A stretch of DNA of 64,000 nt from Rhizobium sp. CF080 (GCF_000282095.2 NZ_AKKC02000004.1:1364001-1428000); one strand, 5' to 3'; shown: positions 37,245-46,519, counted from the first letter of the stretch. Made by a program: numbers and translations. The notes: generated from the letters alone by a model not told the origin.

Positions 37245-39353
37245 ATGCTCAAGAACGATATCCAATTCCCCTACGGCGCCGTCTATTTCCGCAAGTCCAA
37301 TCCGCCCCGCGAGGACTGGGAGCGCGATTACACGACGGCGGGCGAGGACGGCCTCAACATCTTCCGTCACTGGTTCATGTGGAGCGCGATCGAAACCGCG
37401 CCCGGCGTCTACGACTGGGAAGAATACGACCGGCAGCTCGATCTCGCCGCAAAGAACGGCATCAAGACGGTCATCGCCGAACTCATCCACGCTGTGCCCG
37501 ACTGGGCGGTTCGCAAATATGCCGATGCGCTGCAGGTCAATGCCGACGGCACCAAGCTCGGCTCCTATATGGGTGTTTCCGCTGCGACCGGCGGCTTTTC
37601 CAACAATGGCGGCGGTGCTGGCGCGCTGACGCTCAACAGCCCCGAAGTGAAGGAGGCGGCCGGCAGGTTCCTGACCGCGCTCGCCACCCGCTACAAGGAC
37701 CATCCGGCGATCTATGGCTACGACGTCTGGAACGAGTGCAATTATTCCGCCGATGTCGATTACAGCAGCTATGCGAAGTCCGCCTTCCGCACCTGGCTTG
37801 AGAAGAAATACGGCACGCTGAAAGTGCTCGCCAAGGCCTGGCATCGCTACAGCTATGCCGAATGGGAGGATGTCGAACCGCCGGTCCACATGGCGCCCTA
37901 TCCGGAATGCATCGACTGGCTGCAGTTCAAGCGCGACAATTTCTACGACCAGATGCAATGGCGCATCGACACCATCCGCGCCGTCGATCCGAAGAACACC
38001 ATTGCCGCCCACGGCATATCAGGCGCGATCCCCAATATGGCGGCGAACGGCTGCGACGATTGGCTGGCCGCCTCCAAGGTCGAGGTCTACGGCTTTACCT
38101 GGATCCAGGCCCGCAAGGGGGCGGAGGCCTGGAAGAACTGGTACGGCGTCGACATCAACCGCGCCGCCGCCCGCGGCAAACCCTTCTGGCATGCCGAACG
38201 CCAGGGCGGGCCGCTCTGGCTTCAGCCGCAGGTGATCGGCCGCGACAAGGACGACGGCCGCGTCGCCGAACCGGAAGATATCCGCCTGTGGAGCATGACC
38301 TCGTTTGCCGGCGGCGCCCGCGGCGTGCTGAACCTGCGCTGGCGGCCGCTGCTCGACGGCCCGCTCTTCGGTGCCTTCGGCGCCTATGGCATGGACGGCG
38401 CCCGCACGCCGCGCTCGAAGATGCAGAGCGACATGGCGAAATGGGCCAACGACCCGGCACAGGCCGCTCTCTGGGAGGCAAAGCCGGTGCGGGGCGAGAT
38501 CGGCATCCTGGTCGTTCCCGAGACCCAGGAATGGGATTACCTCCTGAACTACGACCGCAAGGAAAAGCCGTATCCGGAAGCCATGTGGGGCGCCTATCGC
38601 GCCTTCCTCGAAAACGGCGTCCAGCCGGACTGGGTGCATATCGACGATATCGATGCCTATGATCGCCTCTATTTCCCCTATCCGATCATGTTCACCGCCG
38701 AGCAGGCAAAACGCATTACCGCCTGGGTGGAAAAAGGCGGCACGCTGATGGCCGAAGCCTGCCCCGGTTATTTCGGCGACCGCGGCCATGTCGGCCAGGT
38801 GCAGCCGAACATGGGCCTCGACAAGGTTTTTGGCGCTCGCGAAGATCAGGTCGAGTTCATGCCGGATATCGGCGACCGCATCCATTTCAAGCTGGATGGA
38901 GCAGCGGTCGATGGCGGCGGTTTCCTGCAGTCCTATGTGCTGGCTGGCGGCACCGCGCGCGGCAATTTCGACGACGGACGGCTGGCCGTGGTCGAGCACA
39001 CTTACGGCAAGGGCCGCACGCTGCTGATCGGCACCAATCCCTCGGTCGCCTATTACAAGTCCCAGGGCAAGGCGAACGGTGCCTTCTTTGCCGAATTGCT
39101 GCGCTGGAGCGGCTGCACGCCCCATGCGACCCTGTCGAACAAGGCGCTGTTCGCGCGTATCCACAAGAGCGAGAAAGGCAGCTTCCTCTGGCTCGTCAAC
39201 CCAACCCGCTCGGCGCAGGTAACCGACGTCAAGCTTGCCGAGGGACATGGCCGGCTCGCTACTGGAAAGGCGGTTTGGCCGGTCGGAAACGCCCATGACG
39301 GCGGCAAGATCGAAGTGCCGGCCCGTGACGTGCTGATCCTGCCGCTCGCGTAA
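37245..39353 (+). CDS. glycoside hydrolase family 42 beta-galactosidase
   Basis: This 702-aa cytoplasmic enzyme has a GH42 A/B barrel with acid/base Glu164 in YDVWNECNYS and nucleophile Glu318 in FWHAERQGG, then the trimerisation domain (from about residue 425, GEIGILVVPETQEWDY) and a small beta C-terminal domain. GH42 enzymes cleave terminal beta-galactosides, often from plant galactans or arabinogalactans, and some act on beta-arabinosides. The ATG at 37245 has AAGGA well spaced; ATG 37227 is less good. It closes the Opp-type saccharide operon. Confidence 0.92.
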   Translation: MLKNDIQFPYGAVYFRKSNPPREDWERDYTTAGEDGLNIFRHWFMWSAIETAPGVYDWEEYDRQLDLAAKNGIKTVIAELIHAVPDWAVRKYADALQVNADGTKLGSYMGVSAATGGFSNNGGGAGALTLNSPEVKEAAGRFLTALATRYKDHPAIYGYDVWNECNYSADVDYSSYAKSAFRTWLEKKYGTLKVLAKAWHRYSYAEWEDVEPPVHMAPYPECIDWLQFKRDNFYDQMQWRIDTIRAVDPKNTIAAHGISGAIPNMAANGCDDWLAASKVEVYGFTWIQARKGAEAWKNWYGVDINRAAARGKPFWHAERQGGPLWLQPQVIGRDKDDGRVAEPEDIRLWSMTSFAGGARGVLNLRWRPLLDGPLFGAFGAYGMDGARTPRSKMQSDMAKWANDPAQAALWEAKPVRGEIGILVVPETQEWDYLLNYDRKEKPYPEAMWGAYRAFLENGVQPDWVHIDDIDAYDRLYFPYPIMFTAEQAKRITAWVEKGGTLMAEACPGYFGDRGHVGQVQPNMGLDKVFGAREDQVEFMPDIGDRIHFKLDGAAVDGGGFLQSYVLAGGTARGNFDDGRLAVVEHTYGKGRTLLIGTNPSVAYYKSQGKANGAFFAELLRWSGCTPHATLSNKALFARIHKSEKGSFLWLVNPTRSAQVTDVKLAEGHGRLATGKAVWPVGNAHDGGKIEVPARDVLILPLA

Positions 39354-39368
39354 TCTTAGCCATCCGCA

Positions 39369-39391
39369 GCCCCAGGCATGGTGCCTGGGGC
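39369..39391 (+). terminator. strong hairpin after the GH42 gene
   Basis: GCCCCAGGCA-TGG-TGCCTGGGGC makes a perfect 10-bp stem with a 3-base loop 16 bp after the GH42 stop. No T-run follows, but the position at the end of a seven-gene operon suits a transcription end or 3-prime mRNA stabiliser. Confidence 0.5.
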
Positions 39392-39483
39392 CTCACGGAT
39401 TCCGATCGCTCGCCTCCCAGCCTCGTAGACGTGTCCAAGCGCTTGCGGTAATGGCAAAGTCAGGAAGACAGTCGGAGAAAAGA

Positions 39484-40779
39484 ATGCCTGTGCGGGATGC
39501 CATCGTCGTCGGCGCTGGGTTTACTGGCCTGAGCGCCGCGCTGGAGCTCATTGGTGCAGGGCTCGACGTGCTGCTACTCGAAGCGCGCGACAGGGTCGGC
39601 GGCAAGGTCGAGTCCGAGACGCTATCGGACGGTACCCGTGTCGATACAGGCGGGCAATTTTTCTGCCGCGACATGGCCGAGCTGATGGCGCTCATCCATG
39701 AGAACGGCAAGACGCCGGTCATGACCCATTACGACGGCGAGATGATCTACCGGCCAGCGGTCCCGCCGCAGCAGGGCTTCGCGCGCTGGCAGGGGGTCGA
39801 TGCGCTCCGCGATCGGATGATCGCCACCGATCCGGACGACCCGGATCTCGCGAAACTGACGGTAGCCGATTGGGTGGCCCGGCAGGATGACGTGCCGGCC
39901 GACGTGCGAAAAAGTTTCCTGCGGCTGATCAAGGGCCTCTGGTGCCGCGCGCCGGAAGAGGTCGCCTTCACCTGGCTCGCCTCGAACGACCGGCGCATCA
40001 CCAATACCTATTCGGAAATGGAAATGTTCCTGCCCGGCACGCTGCATGCGCTGGCCGACCAACTCGCGGCCGGGCTTGGCGACCGGCTCCGTCTTGGCAC
40101 AGCAGTGGCGGGCATCGAATATTCCGATACCGGCGTCACCGTCATCGCTGGTGCTGAACGGTTCTCGGCGAAACGCCTCATCCTGGCATTGCCGCCAGTG
40201 ATGATCCGCCGGCTTCCGTTTTCGCCCTCTTTGCCCGAGCGGCTGCAGAAGGCGCTTTCGGCTTGGGCGCCCGGCCTTTCGATCAAGCTGCAGGTCACTT
40301 ACGACAAGCCATTCTGGCGGGAACAGGGGCTTTCCGGTGCCGTCATGTGGCACGAACCCCAGGGGCTCTACGCCTGTGATGCCAGCCACGACGATTATGC
40401 CGGCCTCATCGTTTTCGTCGGCGGGCCGGAGGCTCAGCAGTGGCACGGGCGGCCGCGAGAGGAACTCACCGCCTTCATCCGCGAGCAGTTGACCGAAGCC
40501 TTCGGCCCCGAAGGCGACAATCCGCGTGACATCCATGTCCGCGACTGGGTCGACGATCCCTGGAGCGGCGGCGCCTATAGCGACGTCGTGATCGATCTCG
40601 ATGCCCGTTATGCGGAAGACATCATCAACGTAGGCGTGCCCCCGGTCCATTTCGCGTCGTCGGAACTCTCCCCATCCTATCCGGGCTATGTCGAAGGCGC
40701 GATCGTTGCGGGCAGGCTGGCGGCGGCACGGGTCATCGACGCATTGCAGGGTAGCCACTCCAAGGTCAGCGGTGCCTGA
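39484..40779 (+). CDS. FAD-dependent amine oxidase family protein
   Basis: This 431-aa flavoprotein is of the monoamine oxidase type. It has the FAD-binding motif VVGAGFTGLSAALELIGAG (residues 8-26), the LLEARDRVGGKV continuation, and the C-terminal FAD contact GYVEGAIVAGRLAA. No signal peptide is seen. The start at 39484 is supported by GGAG. It lies between the GH42 operon and a DMT transporter with no overlap to either, so its pathway is not clear; oxidation of a plant or soil amine is a guess. Confidence 0.88.
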   Translation: MPVRDAIVVGAGFTGLSAALELIGAGLDVLLLEARDRVGGKVESETLSDGTRVDTGGQFFCRDMAELMALIHENGKTPVMTHYDGEMIYRPAVPPQQGFARWQGVDALRDRMIATDPDDPDLAKLTVADWVARQDDVPADVRKSFLRLIKGLWCRAPEEVAFTWLASNDRRITNTYSEMEMFLPGTLHALADQLAAGLGDRLRLGTAVAGIEYSDTGVTVIAGAERFSAKRLILALPPVMIRRLPFSPSLPERLQKALSAWAPGLSIKLQVTYDKPFWREQGLSGAVMWHEPQGLYACDASHDDYAGLIVFVGGPEAQQWHGRPREELTAFIREQLTEAFGPEGDNPRDIHVRDWVDDPWSGGAYSDVVIDLDARYAEDIINVGVPPVHFASSELSPSYPGYVEGAIVAGRLAAARVIDALQGSHSKVSGA

Positions 40780-40857
40780 CGCTTCGATCAGCATTTCTCA
40801 TCCATCGCTCACGCTTTTTCATTGGCATGAATCGGCGCCGCCCGACATGATCGGCCG

Positions 40858-41775
40858 ATGATACGAAAACGGTCCCTCGACGCATTCGCCGTCACCGCCA
40901 TGGTCGTGCTCTGCAGCCTCTGGGCGCTGCAGCAGATTTCCATCAAGGCGATCATTCCGGAAGTGCCGCCCTTCTGGCAGTCGGCCATTCGCTCCATTGG
41001 CGCTACCATCGTGATCGCCGGCTGGTTCCGCTATTCGGGCCTGAAATGGACGCCCGGCCTGTTCTGGCCCGGCTTGCTGACCGGTACGCTCTTTTCGGTG
41101 GAATTCGGACTGCTCTATGTTTCGCTCGGGTTCACCGATGCGGCAAGGGCGGCGCTGCTCCTCTACACGGCGCCGTTCGTGGTGGCGATCGGCGCGCATT
41201 TTCTGATGCCGGGAGAGCGGCTGTCGCTCGCGGGCTGGATCGGCGTCGTCATCGCCTTCGCTGGCACCGGCCTTGTGCTGCAGGCCTCGATTGCGGTCGC
41301 TAGTGGCAAGTTCCTCGGCGACGCCTGTGCGCTCGCGGCCGGCATCCTCTGGGGGCTGACGACACTTGCCATCCGCCGCAGCGGCCTTGCACAGGCGCCC
41401 GCTTCGCAGACGCTGCTCTACCAGCTCGCGGTGTCGGGCGTGCTGCTGACGGCTGCCGCCATTGTCTTCGAAGGAACGCTCCCCGTTCCACATTCTCTGC
41501 TGGCCTGGTCCTCGCTTGCCTATCAGACGGTGATCGTCGCAGCCCTTTCGTTTCTCGCCTGGTTCGCGCTGATCGCCCGCTATTCGGCGACGAAACTGTC
41601 GGTGTTCACCTTCCTGACGCCGCTGCTCGCAGCGCTTGCCGGCATCCTGCTGCTCGGCGAGCGGATCGACGCCCATCACGTGCTTGCGCTCGTCTGCATC
41701 GTGGCCGGGATCATCATCGTCAATATCTACGGCCACCGTCGCGTATCTGCCGAAAATTCCTCAAAAATCGTCTGA
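40858..41775 (+). CDS. DMT-superfamily transporter (EamA type)
   Basis: This 305-aa inner-membrane protein has about ten TM helices in two EamA repeats (second repeat from about residue 155, with the family pattern AALSFLAWFALIARYSATKLSVFTFLTPLLA). Members export amino acids or other metabolites. It may work with the upstream amine oxidase. After its stop comes a degraded GGDEF fragment rather than a gene. Confidence 0.9.
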   Translation: MIRKRSLDAFAVTAMVVLCSLWALQQISIKAIIPEVPPFWQSAIRSIGATIVIAGWFRYSGLKWTPGLFWPGLLTGTLFSVEFGLLYVSLGFTDAARAALLLYTAPFVVAIGAHFLMPGERLSLAGWIGVVIAFAGTGLVLQASIAVASGKFLGDACALAAGILWGLTTLAIRRSGLAQAPASQTLLYQLAVSGVLLTAAAIVFEGTLPVPHSLLAWSSLAYQTVIVAALSFLAWFALIARYSATKLSVFTFLTPLLAALAGILLLGERIDAHHVLALVCIVAGIIIVNIYGHRRVSAENSSKIV

Positions 41776-41795
41776 ACGACCCGAAAAGGTGCAGC

Positions 41796-41989
41796 ACGGA
41801 TCGATGTCAAAATGGCAGGTTTCGATATAGCAGCATCCGTCGGCCTCGCCGTCGTAACGGGCTTCCCTCGAGCAACTGCTGGCGCAAACCGATCTGGCAC
41901 TCTATAATGCCAAGGCAGCAGGCCCGCCGACGGCACCACGTCCCGAGGACGCGACTGATGGTGCCGACCTTCAGGCATTGACCCGATAA
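41796..41989 (+). pseudogene. frameshifted C-terminal remnant of a GGDEF (diguanylate cyclase) gene
   Basis: Translation of the plus strand gives ARIDVKMAGFDIAASVGLAVV in one frame, then after a +1 shift near 41870 gives EQLLAQTDLALYNAKAAG and runs to a TAA at 41987-41989. These two blocks are the last conserved parts of GGDEF domains (the SIGVA strand, then AD-x-ALY-x-AK-x-x-G). The catalytic GGDEF motif and all upstream parts are missing, so this is a decayed relic with no function. It fills most of the 317-bp gap between the DMT gene and the GntR gene. Confidence 0.7.
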
Positions 41990-42030
41990 AAGTGCGCTGT
42001 ATCCGTTCTTGCTATCGGACAGGCTATTTC

Positions 42031-42040
42031 CTGTCGACAA
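42031..42040. promoter_or_regulatory. CTGTCGACAA candidate operator upstream of gntR
   Basis: The decamer CTGTCGACAA lies 52 bp upstream of the GntR gene at 42093. An identical decamer lies 48 bp upstream of the M24 peptidase gene (44145-44154). The TGTCGACA core fits the TTGTnnACAA class of FCD-type GntR operators, so autoregulation and control of the downstream genes by this GntR protein are plausible. Confidence 0.5.
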
Positions 42041-42092
42041 TATGTGTGCAATTGTTCCGCCCTATTGGCTTGCTACGCAGATAGGGTGAACG

Positions 42093-42809
42093 ATGGCGAA
42101 GAGCGAACCTGCAGAAACCGATATCCCCCGCACCCGCGGCTCCGGAACGCAGAGCGTCTATACGGTTCTGCGCCGGGAAATCCTCGCCATGACTCTTGGC
42201 CCCGGCAGCCCACTGGACGAGGTCCGGCTGTCCGAGCGTTTCGGCATGTCGCGCACGCCGATCCGTGAGGCGCTGCTGCGGCTTTCCGCCGATGGCCTCG
42301 TCACGACGCTGCCGAACCGCAACACCATCGTCGCGACGATCGATTTCGCCTCGCTACCTCCCTATTTCGATGCGCTGACGCTAATGTACCGTGTCACCAC
42401 CCGTGGTGCCGCCATGCGCGGGACGCCGCAGGCGATGGGCGAGATCCGCAAGCGGCAGGCCGAGTTTGCCGCAGCCGTCGAGGCCCATGACGCCTTCGCG
42501 ATGATCGAGGCGAACCGGGAATTCCACGTGGCGATTGCCGAACTCGCCGGCAATGCCTATTACACCGCCTTCTTCGCCCGGCTGCTCGATGAAGGCCGGC
42601 GCATCCTGCGTCTCTACTACCGCACGTTCGACGACCGGCTGCCGCGCCAATATGTCGACGAGCACGAGGAAATGATCGCTGCGATCGAGGCGCGCGACGT
42701 CGAGCGCTCCGACAAGCTCGCCCTCAAGCACGCGGAACAGATCGTCCGGCAGATCCAGGACTATCTCGCCAGCGATCTCGGCCAGCCGATCGATCTTGCC
42801 ACTCCCTGA
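42093..42809 (+). CDS. GntR-family transcriptional regulator, FCD type
   Basis: This 238-aa protein has an N-terminal winged helix (SVYTVLRREILAMTLGPGSPLDE, then FGMSRTPIREALLRLSADGL) and an FCD ligand domain (NREFHVAIAELAGN; DEHEEMIAAIEARD). It precedes a DadA-like oxidase, M24 peptidase and DapA-like lyase on the same strand, and two identical CTGTCGACAA sites bracket it and the peptidase. It probably controls this amino/imino-acid catabolic set. Confidence 0.93.
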   Translation: MAKSEPAETDIPRTRGSGTQSVYTVLRREILAMTLGPGSPLDEVRLSERFGMSRTPIREALLRLSADGLVTTLPNRNTIVATIDFASLPPYFDALTLMYRVTTRGAAMRGTPQAMGEIRKRQAEFAAAVEAHDAFAMIEANREFHVAIAELAGNAYYTAFFARLLDEGRRILRLYYRTFDDRLPRQYVDEHEEMIAAIEARDVERSDKLALKHAEQIVRQIQDYLASDLGQPIDLATP

Positions 42810-42847
42810 CCCGCCACCTCCCGCATTCGTTTCACAGGACAGAAATC

Positions 42848-44098
42848 ATGAATTCCACTTCGGTCGACGCCGTCGTCATCGGCTCGGGCATAATCGGCGC
42901 GATGTCGGCCCAGTACCTGCTGGAGGATGGCCGCTCGGTGTTGATGATCGAACGCGGCGAGGTGGCGCGGGGTGCCAGCAGCGGCAACGCGGGCATTCTC
43001 GCCTTTCCCGAGATCATTCCGATCGCCGCACCCGGCATGATGTGGAAGGCGCCGAAATGGCTGCTCGATCCGCTCGGCCCGCTCAGCCTGCCGCCCTCTT
43101 ATGCTCTCAACATGGTGCCCTGGCTGTGGCGGCTCTGGCGGGCCAGCGCCCGGCCGGCCTACGAGCGCACTGTCGGCGTGCATGCCAGGATGATGCCTAT
43201 GGCGCGCAGCGAAATGCTTAGGACCGTCGAACGCACCGGCCTTCGGGCCATGGTGAAGCAGACCGGCACGCTCGACCTCTACGACAGCGAGGTGAGCCTC
43301 AATGCGGCCGGCGACGATTGGCAGGCGAAACGCAAGGCCGGTTTCGAATTCCAGAAGGTCGGCCGCGACGAGATCGACTCCCTGCAGCCCGGTCTTGCGC
43401 CGCAGTTTCGACACGGCATCTTCACGCCGTCCGGCCTGCAGGTTTCCGATCCGCTGGAATTCACCCAGGCCCTCTTCAGTAACGCCATGTCCCGCGGCGC
43501 ATCGCTCAGGATCGGTGAAGTCGTCCGCATCGAACCGCTGACCGATGGCGCCAGGGTTATCCTTGCGGATGGTGCCGCCTTTGACGCGAAGACCGTTGTC
43601 CTGGCCGGCGGCGCCTGGTCGAAGAAGATCGTCACCGGCCTCGGCGATCATGCTCCGCTGGAAACCGAGCGCGGCTACAACACGACGCTGCCAGAAGGCG
43701 CCTTTCCGCTTCACCGCCAGATTTATTTCAACGACCATGGCTTCGTCGTCACGCCGCTCTCCTCTGGTATCCGCGTCGGCGGCGCGGTCGAACTCGGTGG
43801 ACTGACACTGGCGCCGAACTACAAGCGCTCGGAAGCGATGCTGAAAAAGGCGAAGAGCTTCCTGCCCGACCTGAAGATCGAGGGGGGCCGTCAATGGATG
43901 GGTTTTCGCCCGTCCATGCCGGATTGCCTGCCGGTGATCGGACCCTCGAGCGCGACGCCGGCAATCATCTATGCCTTCGGCCACGGACATCTTGGCCTCA
44001 CCCAGTCAGCCGCAACCGGCCGGCTGGTGGCCGATATCGCGGCACGCAGAACGCCTACTCTCGACATCGAACCCTACAGCATCGGCCGTTTCCGCTGA
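42848..44098 (+). CDS. FAD-dependent D-amino-acid dehydrogenase-like oxidoreductase (DadA/DAO family)
   Basis: This 416-aa DAO-type flavoprotein has the dinucleotide motif VVIGSGIIGAMSAQYLLEDG (residues 8-27), then RGASSGNAGILAF and the C-terminal FGHGHLGLTQSAATGRLVAD. Such enzymes oxidise D-amino acids; close relatives oxidise cis-4-hydroxy-D-proline in hydroxyproline catabolism. The DapA-like gene nearby fits the next step of that pathway. The substrate is not proven by sequence alone. Confidence 0.9.
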   Translation: MNSTSVDAVVIGSGIIGAMSAQYLLEDGRSVLMIERGEVARGASSGNAGILAFPEIIPIAAPGMMWKAPKWLLDPLGPLSLPPSYALNMVPWLWRLWRASARPAYERTVGVHARMMPMARSEMLRTVERTGLRAMVKQTGTLDLYDSEVSLNAAGDDWQAKRKAGFEFQKVGRDEIDSLQPGLAPQFRHGIFTPSGLQVSDPLEFTQALFSNAMSRGASLRIGEVVRIEPLTDGARVILADGAAFDAKTVVLAGGAWSKKIVTGLGDHAPLETERGYNTTLPEGAFPLHRQIYFNDHGFVVTPLSSGIRVGGAVELGGLTLAPNYKRSEAMLKKAKSFLPDLKIEGGRQWMGFRPSMPDCLPVIGPSSATPAIIYAFGHGHLGLTQSAATGRLVADIAARRTPTLDIEPYSIGRFR

Positions 44099-44144
44099 CG
44101 CTGCCGACGGCGGAATGCGGGCCGCCGATCTGCGCCAAATATCT

Positions 44145-44154
44145 CTGTCGACAA
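44145..44154. promoter_or_regulatory. CTGTCGACAA candidate operator upstream of the M24 peptidase
   Basis: This exact copy of the decamer found upstream of the GntR gene lies between the DadA-like and M24 peptidase genes. It implies a second promoter there under the same regulator. Confidence 0.5.
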
Positions 44155-44202
44155 ACTGACTACAAAGCGATATAACCGCAGTGAAATTGAAAGGAACCGG
44201 AC

Positions 44203-45345
44203 ATGGCCTGGTCTCACCCCGTCCCGAAGATCACCGACGACGAGCGGCGGCAGCGTCTTTCGCGCCTGCAAGCGTCGCTGGACGAAAAGGGGCTGGGCGG
44301 CATCCTGCTTGGCGCCAGCGAGAGCCTGCGCTATTTCACCGGCCTCGTCTGGCATCAGAGCGAACGCCTGCTCGGTGCACTGGTGACGCCGAAATCGGTG
44401 ACCTATATCGTGCCGGGGTTCGAACAGAGTCGCGTCGAGAGCCTATCCCATCTTCCGGGCGAGATCGTCGTCTGGCAGGAGGATGAAGCGAGTGCCGCGC
44501 TGGTCGCTTCGCTTCTGCCTTCCGATGTGAAAGTCGCCCTCGACGACGCGCTGCCGCTGTTCGTCTACCACCAGCTCGCCGGTGTCCTCGGCGCCGACCG
44601 GTTCGTCGATGGCGGCCGGATGATCCGCGATCTCAGGCTCCGGAAGTCGAAGGCCGAGATCGATCTCATCCAGTATGCGATGAACCTGACGCTCGAAGTG
44701 CATCGCCGGGCGCATGCCTTCATCAAGCCGGGCGTGCTTGCCTCCGATGTGGTGCGCCATATCGACGAACAGCATCGCGTGCTGGGTGCCGAAGGTGGTT
44801 CGAGCTTCTGCATCGTCTCCTTCGGGGTCGCGACCTCGCTTCCCCACGGCGCCGACGGCGAGCAGGCCTATGCGCCCGGCGACGTCGTGCTGGTCGATAC
44901 CGGCTGCCGGCTCGACGGTTATCATTCGGATCTCACCCGCACCTACGTGCTGGAGGAGCCGACGACGGAATTCGCCGCCGCCTGGGCGATCGAGCGCGAG
45001 GCGGAACAGGCCGTCTTCGAGGCCGCCCGCCTCGGCGCCACCTGCGGCAGCCTCGACGACGCGGCGCGCAAGGTTTTGGCAAAGCATGGACTCGGCCCGG
45101 ACTACGTCCTCCCCGGCCTGCCGCATCGCGCCGGCCACGGGCTCGGCCTCGAAATCCACGAGGAACCCTATCTGGTGCGCGGCAATGCGACCGTATTGGA
45201 ACCGGGCATGTGTTTCTCCAACGAACCGATGATCGTTTTCCCGGATCGTTTCGGCATCCGTCTCGAAGACCATATCCACATGACCGAAACCGGGCCGCAA
45301 TGGTTCACCCAGCCGGCAAAAGGTCCGGCCGAACCCTTCGCGTGA
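44203..45345 (+). CDS. M24 family metallopeptidase (Xaa-Pro aminopeptidase/prolidase-like)
   Basis: This 380-aa protein has an N-terminal creatinase-type domain (about residues 1-140) and a C-terminal pita-bread peptidase domain. The metal ligands are visible: two Asp in VDTGCRLDGYHSDLTRTYV, His in AGHGLGLEIHEEP, Glu in CFSNEPMI and Glu in RLEDHIHMTE. M24B enzymes cleave X-Pro bonds. In this neighbourhood it could release proline or hydroxyproline from peptides for the DadA-like and DapA-like enzymes. No signal peptide. Confidence 0.92.
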   Translation: MAWSHPVPKITDDERRQRLSRLQASLDEKGLGGILLGASESLRYFTGLVWHQSERLLGALVTPKSVTYIVPGFEQSRVESLSHLPGEIVVWQEDEASAALVASLLPSDVKVALDDALPLFVYHQLAGVLGADRFVDGGRMIRDLRLRKSKAEIDLIQYAMNLTLEVHRRAHAFIKPGVLASDVVRHIDEQHRVLGAEGGSSFCIVSFGVATSLPHGADGEQAYAPGDVVLVDTGCRLDGYHSDLTRTYVLEEPTTEFAAAWAIEREAEQAVFEAARLGATCGSLDDAARKVLAKHGLGPDYVLPGLPHRAGHGLGLEIHEEPYLVRGNATVLEPGMCFSNEPMIVFPDRFGIRLEDHIHMTETGPQWFTQPAKGPAEPFA

Positions 45346-45400
45346 CAAATATCGGCGCGACCGCGCATAGTATGACCCATCAACCAGAGGAGTGCTTTTT

Positions 45401-46312
45401 ATGACCACAGGCTGGAGCGGCGTTTTCCCCGCGGTGACAACACAATTCAACGAAGACTTCTCGATCGACCTCAAGGCGACGCAAGGCGTGCAGGACGCGC
45501 TCGTCAATGACGGCGTCAACGGCCTCATCGTCATGGGCACCTGCGGCGAGAACAACTCGCTCGATCCGGAAGAAAAACGCACCATTCTCAAGGCCGCCGT
45601 CGAGGTGGTGAACGGCCGCGTGCCGGTCGTCACCGGCGTTTCCGAATTCGACACCCGCCGCGCCGTCGCCTATGCCCGCGATGCCGAAGAGCTCGGCGCC
45701 GACGGCCTGATGCTGCTGCCGGCCATGGTCTATGTGCCGAAGCCGGAAGAACTCGTCGCCCATTTCAAGACGGTCGCCGCCGCCACTTCGCTGCCGATCA
45801 TGCTCTATAACAACCCGCCGGCCTACCGCGTCAACATCGGTACTGACGTGCTGCGCCAGCTCGAAGACGTGCCGAACATCAAGGCCGTCAAGGAAAGCGC
45901 CCCGGATCCGCGCCGCTTCACCGACCTGATCAACGCCTTCGGCGATCGTTTCGACATCTTCGCAGGTCTCGACGACGTGGCACTCGAAGGCCTGATGCTC
46001 GGCGCCAAGGGCTGGGTCTCCGGCCTCACCAGCGCCTTCCCGCAGGAATCCGTCGCCCTCGTGGCCGCCGCCGCCCGCGGCGACTGGGTCGAAGCCCGCG
46101 CCATCTATCGCTGGTTCATGCCATTGTTGCATCTCGATGCCGAGCACGACCTCGTCCAGTCGATCAAGCTCGCCGAGCAGATCATGGGTCGCGGCTCCGA
46201 GCGCGTCCGCATGCCGCGCATGCTGTTGACGGGTGCGCGCCGTGCTGAAGTGACGGCGATGGTCGAAAAGGCTGCTGCGACGCGGCCGACCTTGAGCAAG
46301 AAGGCGGCTTGA
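45401..46312 (+). CDS. dihydrodipicolinate synthase family protein (DapA/NAL superfamily)
   Basis: This 303-aa TIM-barrel aldolase/deaminase has the Schiff-base Lys164 (NIKAVKES), the catalytic Tyr136 (IMLYNNPP) and a modified GTCGEN motif at residues 46-51 (GTTGE in DapA). This superfamily includes the delta1-pyrroline-4-hydroxy-2-carboxylate deaminase of hydroxyproline breakdown, keto-deoxy-sugar-acid dehydratases and DapA itself. Given neighbours, a catabolic role is more likely than lysine synthesis. ATG at 45401 has AGAGGAG; GTG 45392 is in frame but unneeded. Confidence 0.9.
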   Translation: MTTGWSGVFPAVTTQFNEDFSIDLKATQGVQDALVNDGVNGLIVMGTCGENNSLDPEEKRTILKAAVEVVNGRVPVVTGVSEFDTRRAVAYARDAEELGADGLMLLPAMVYVPKPEELVAHFKTVAAATSLPIMLYNNPPAYRVNIGTDVLRQLEDVPNIKAVKESAPDPRRFTDLINAFGDRFDIFAGLDDVALEGLMLGAKGWVSGLTSAFPQESVALVAAAARGDWVEARAIYRWFMPLLHLDAEHDLVQSIKLAEQIMGRGSERVRMPRMLLTGARRAEVTAMVEKAAATRPTLSKKAA

Positions 46313-46325
46313 TAGCGGCTTGCCA

Positions 46326-46455
46326 ATCTCCCCCCTTGCGGGGGAGATGCCCGGCAGGGCAGAGGGGGGTGGTTCTACATCCTCCTCGTTTGTTGAGCTC
46401 GCGGCGCCACCCCCTCTGTCATCTCCGATGACATCTCCCCCGCAAGGGGGGAGAT
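46326..46455. repeat. RIME-like palindromic intergenic element
   Basis: Two short palindromes face each other: ATCTCCCCCC-TTGC-GGGGGAGAT type at 46326-46348 and its mirror ending at 46455, with inner arms GGCAGGGCAGAGGGGG and CCCCCTCTGTC. The whole 130 bp can fold on itself. The wording of the arms is that of the rhizobial intergenic mosaic elements (RIME) that I know from Rhizobium and Sinorhizobium genomes. It lies between convergent genes. Confidence 0.7.
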
Positions 46456-46519
46456 GGAGTGCGCGGCCCCGCCGCCTCACAAACTGCTAATGCATTCAGT
46501 AACGGTAGGTAGCAGCGCT

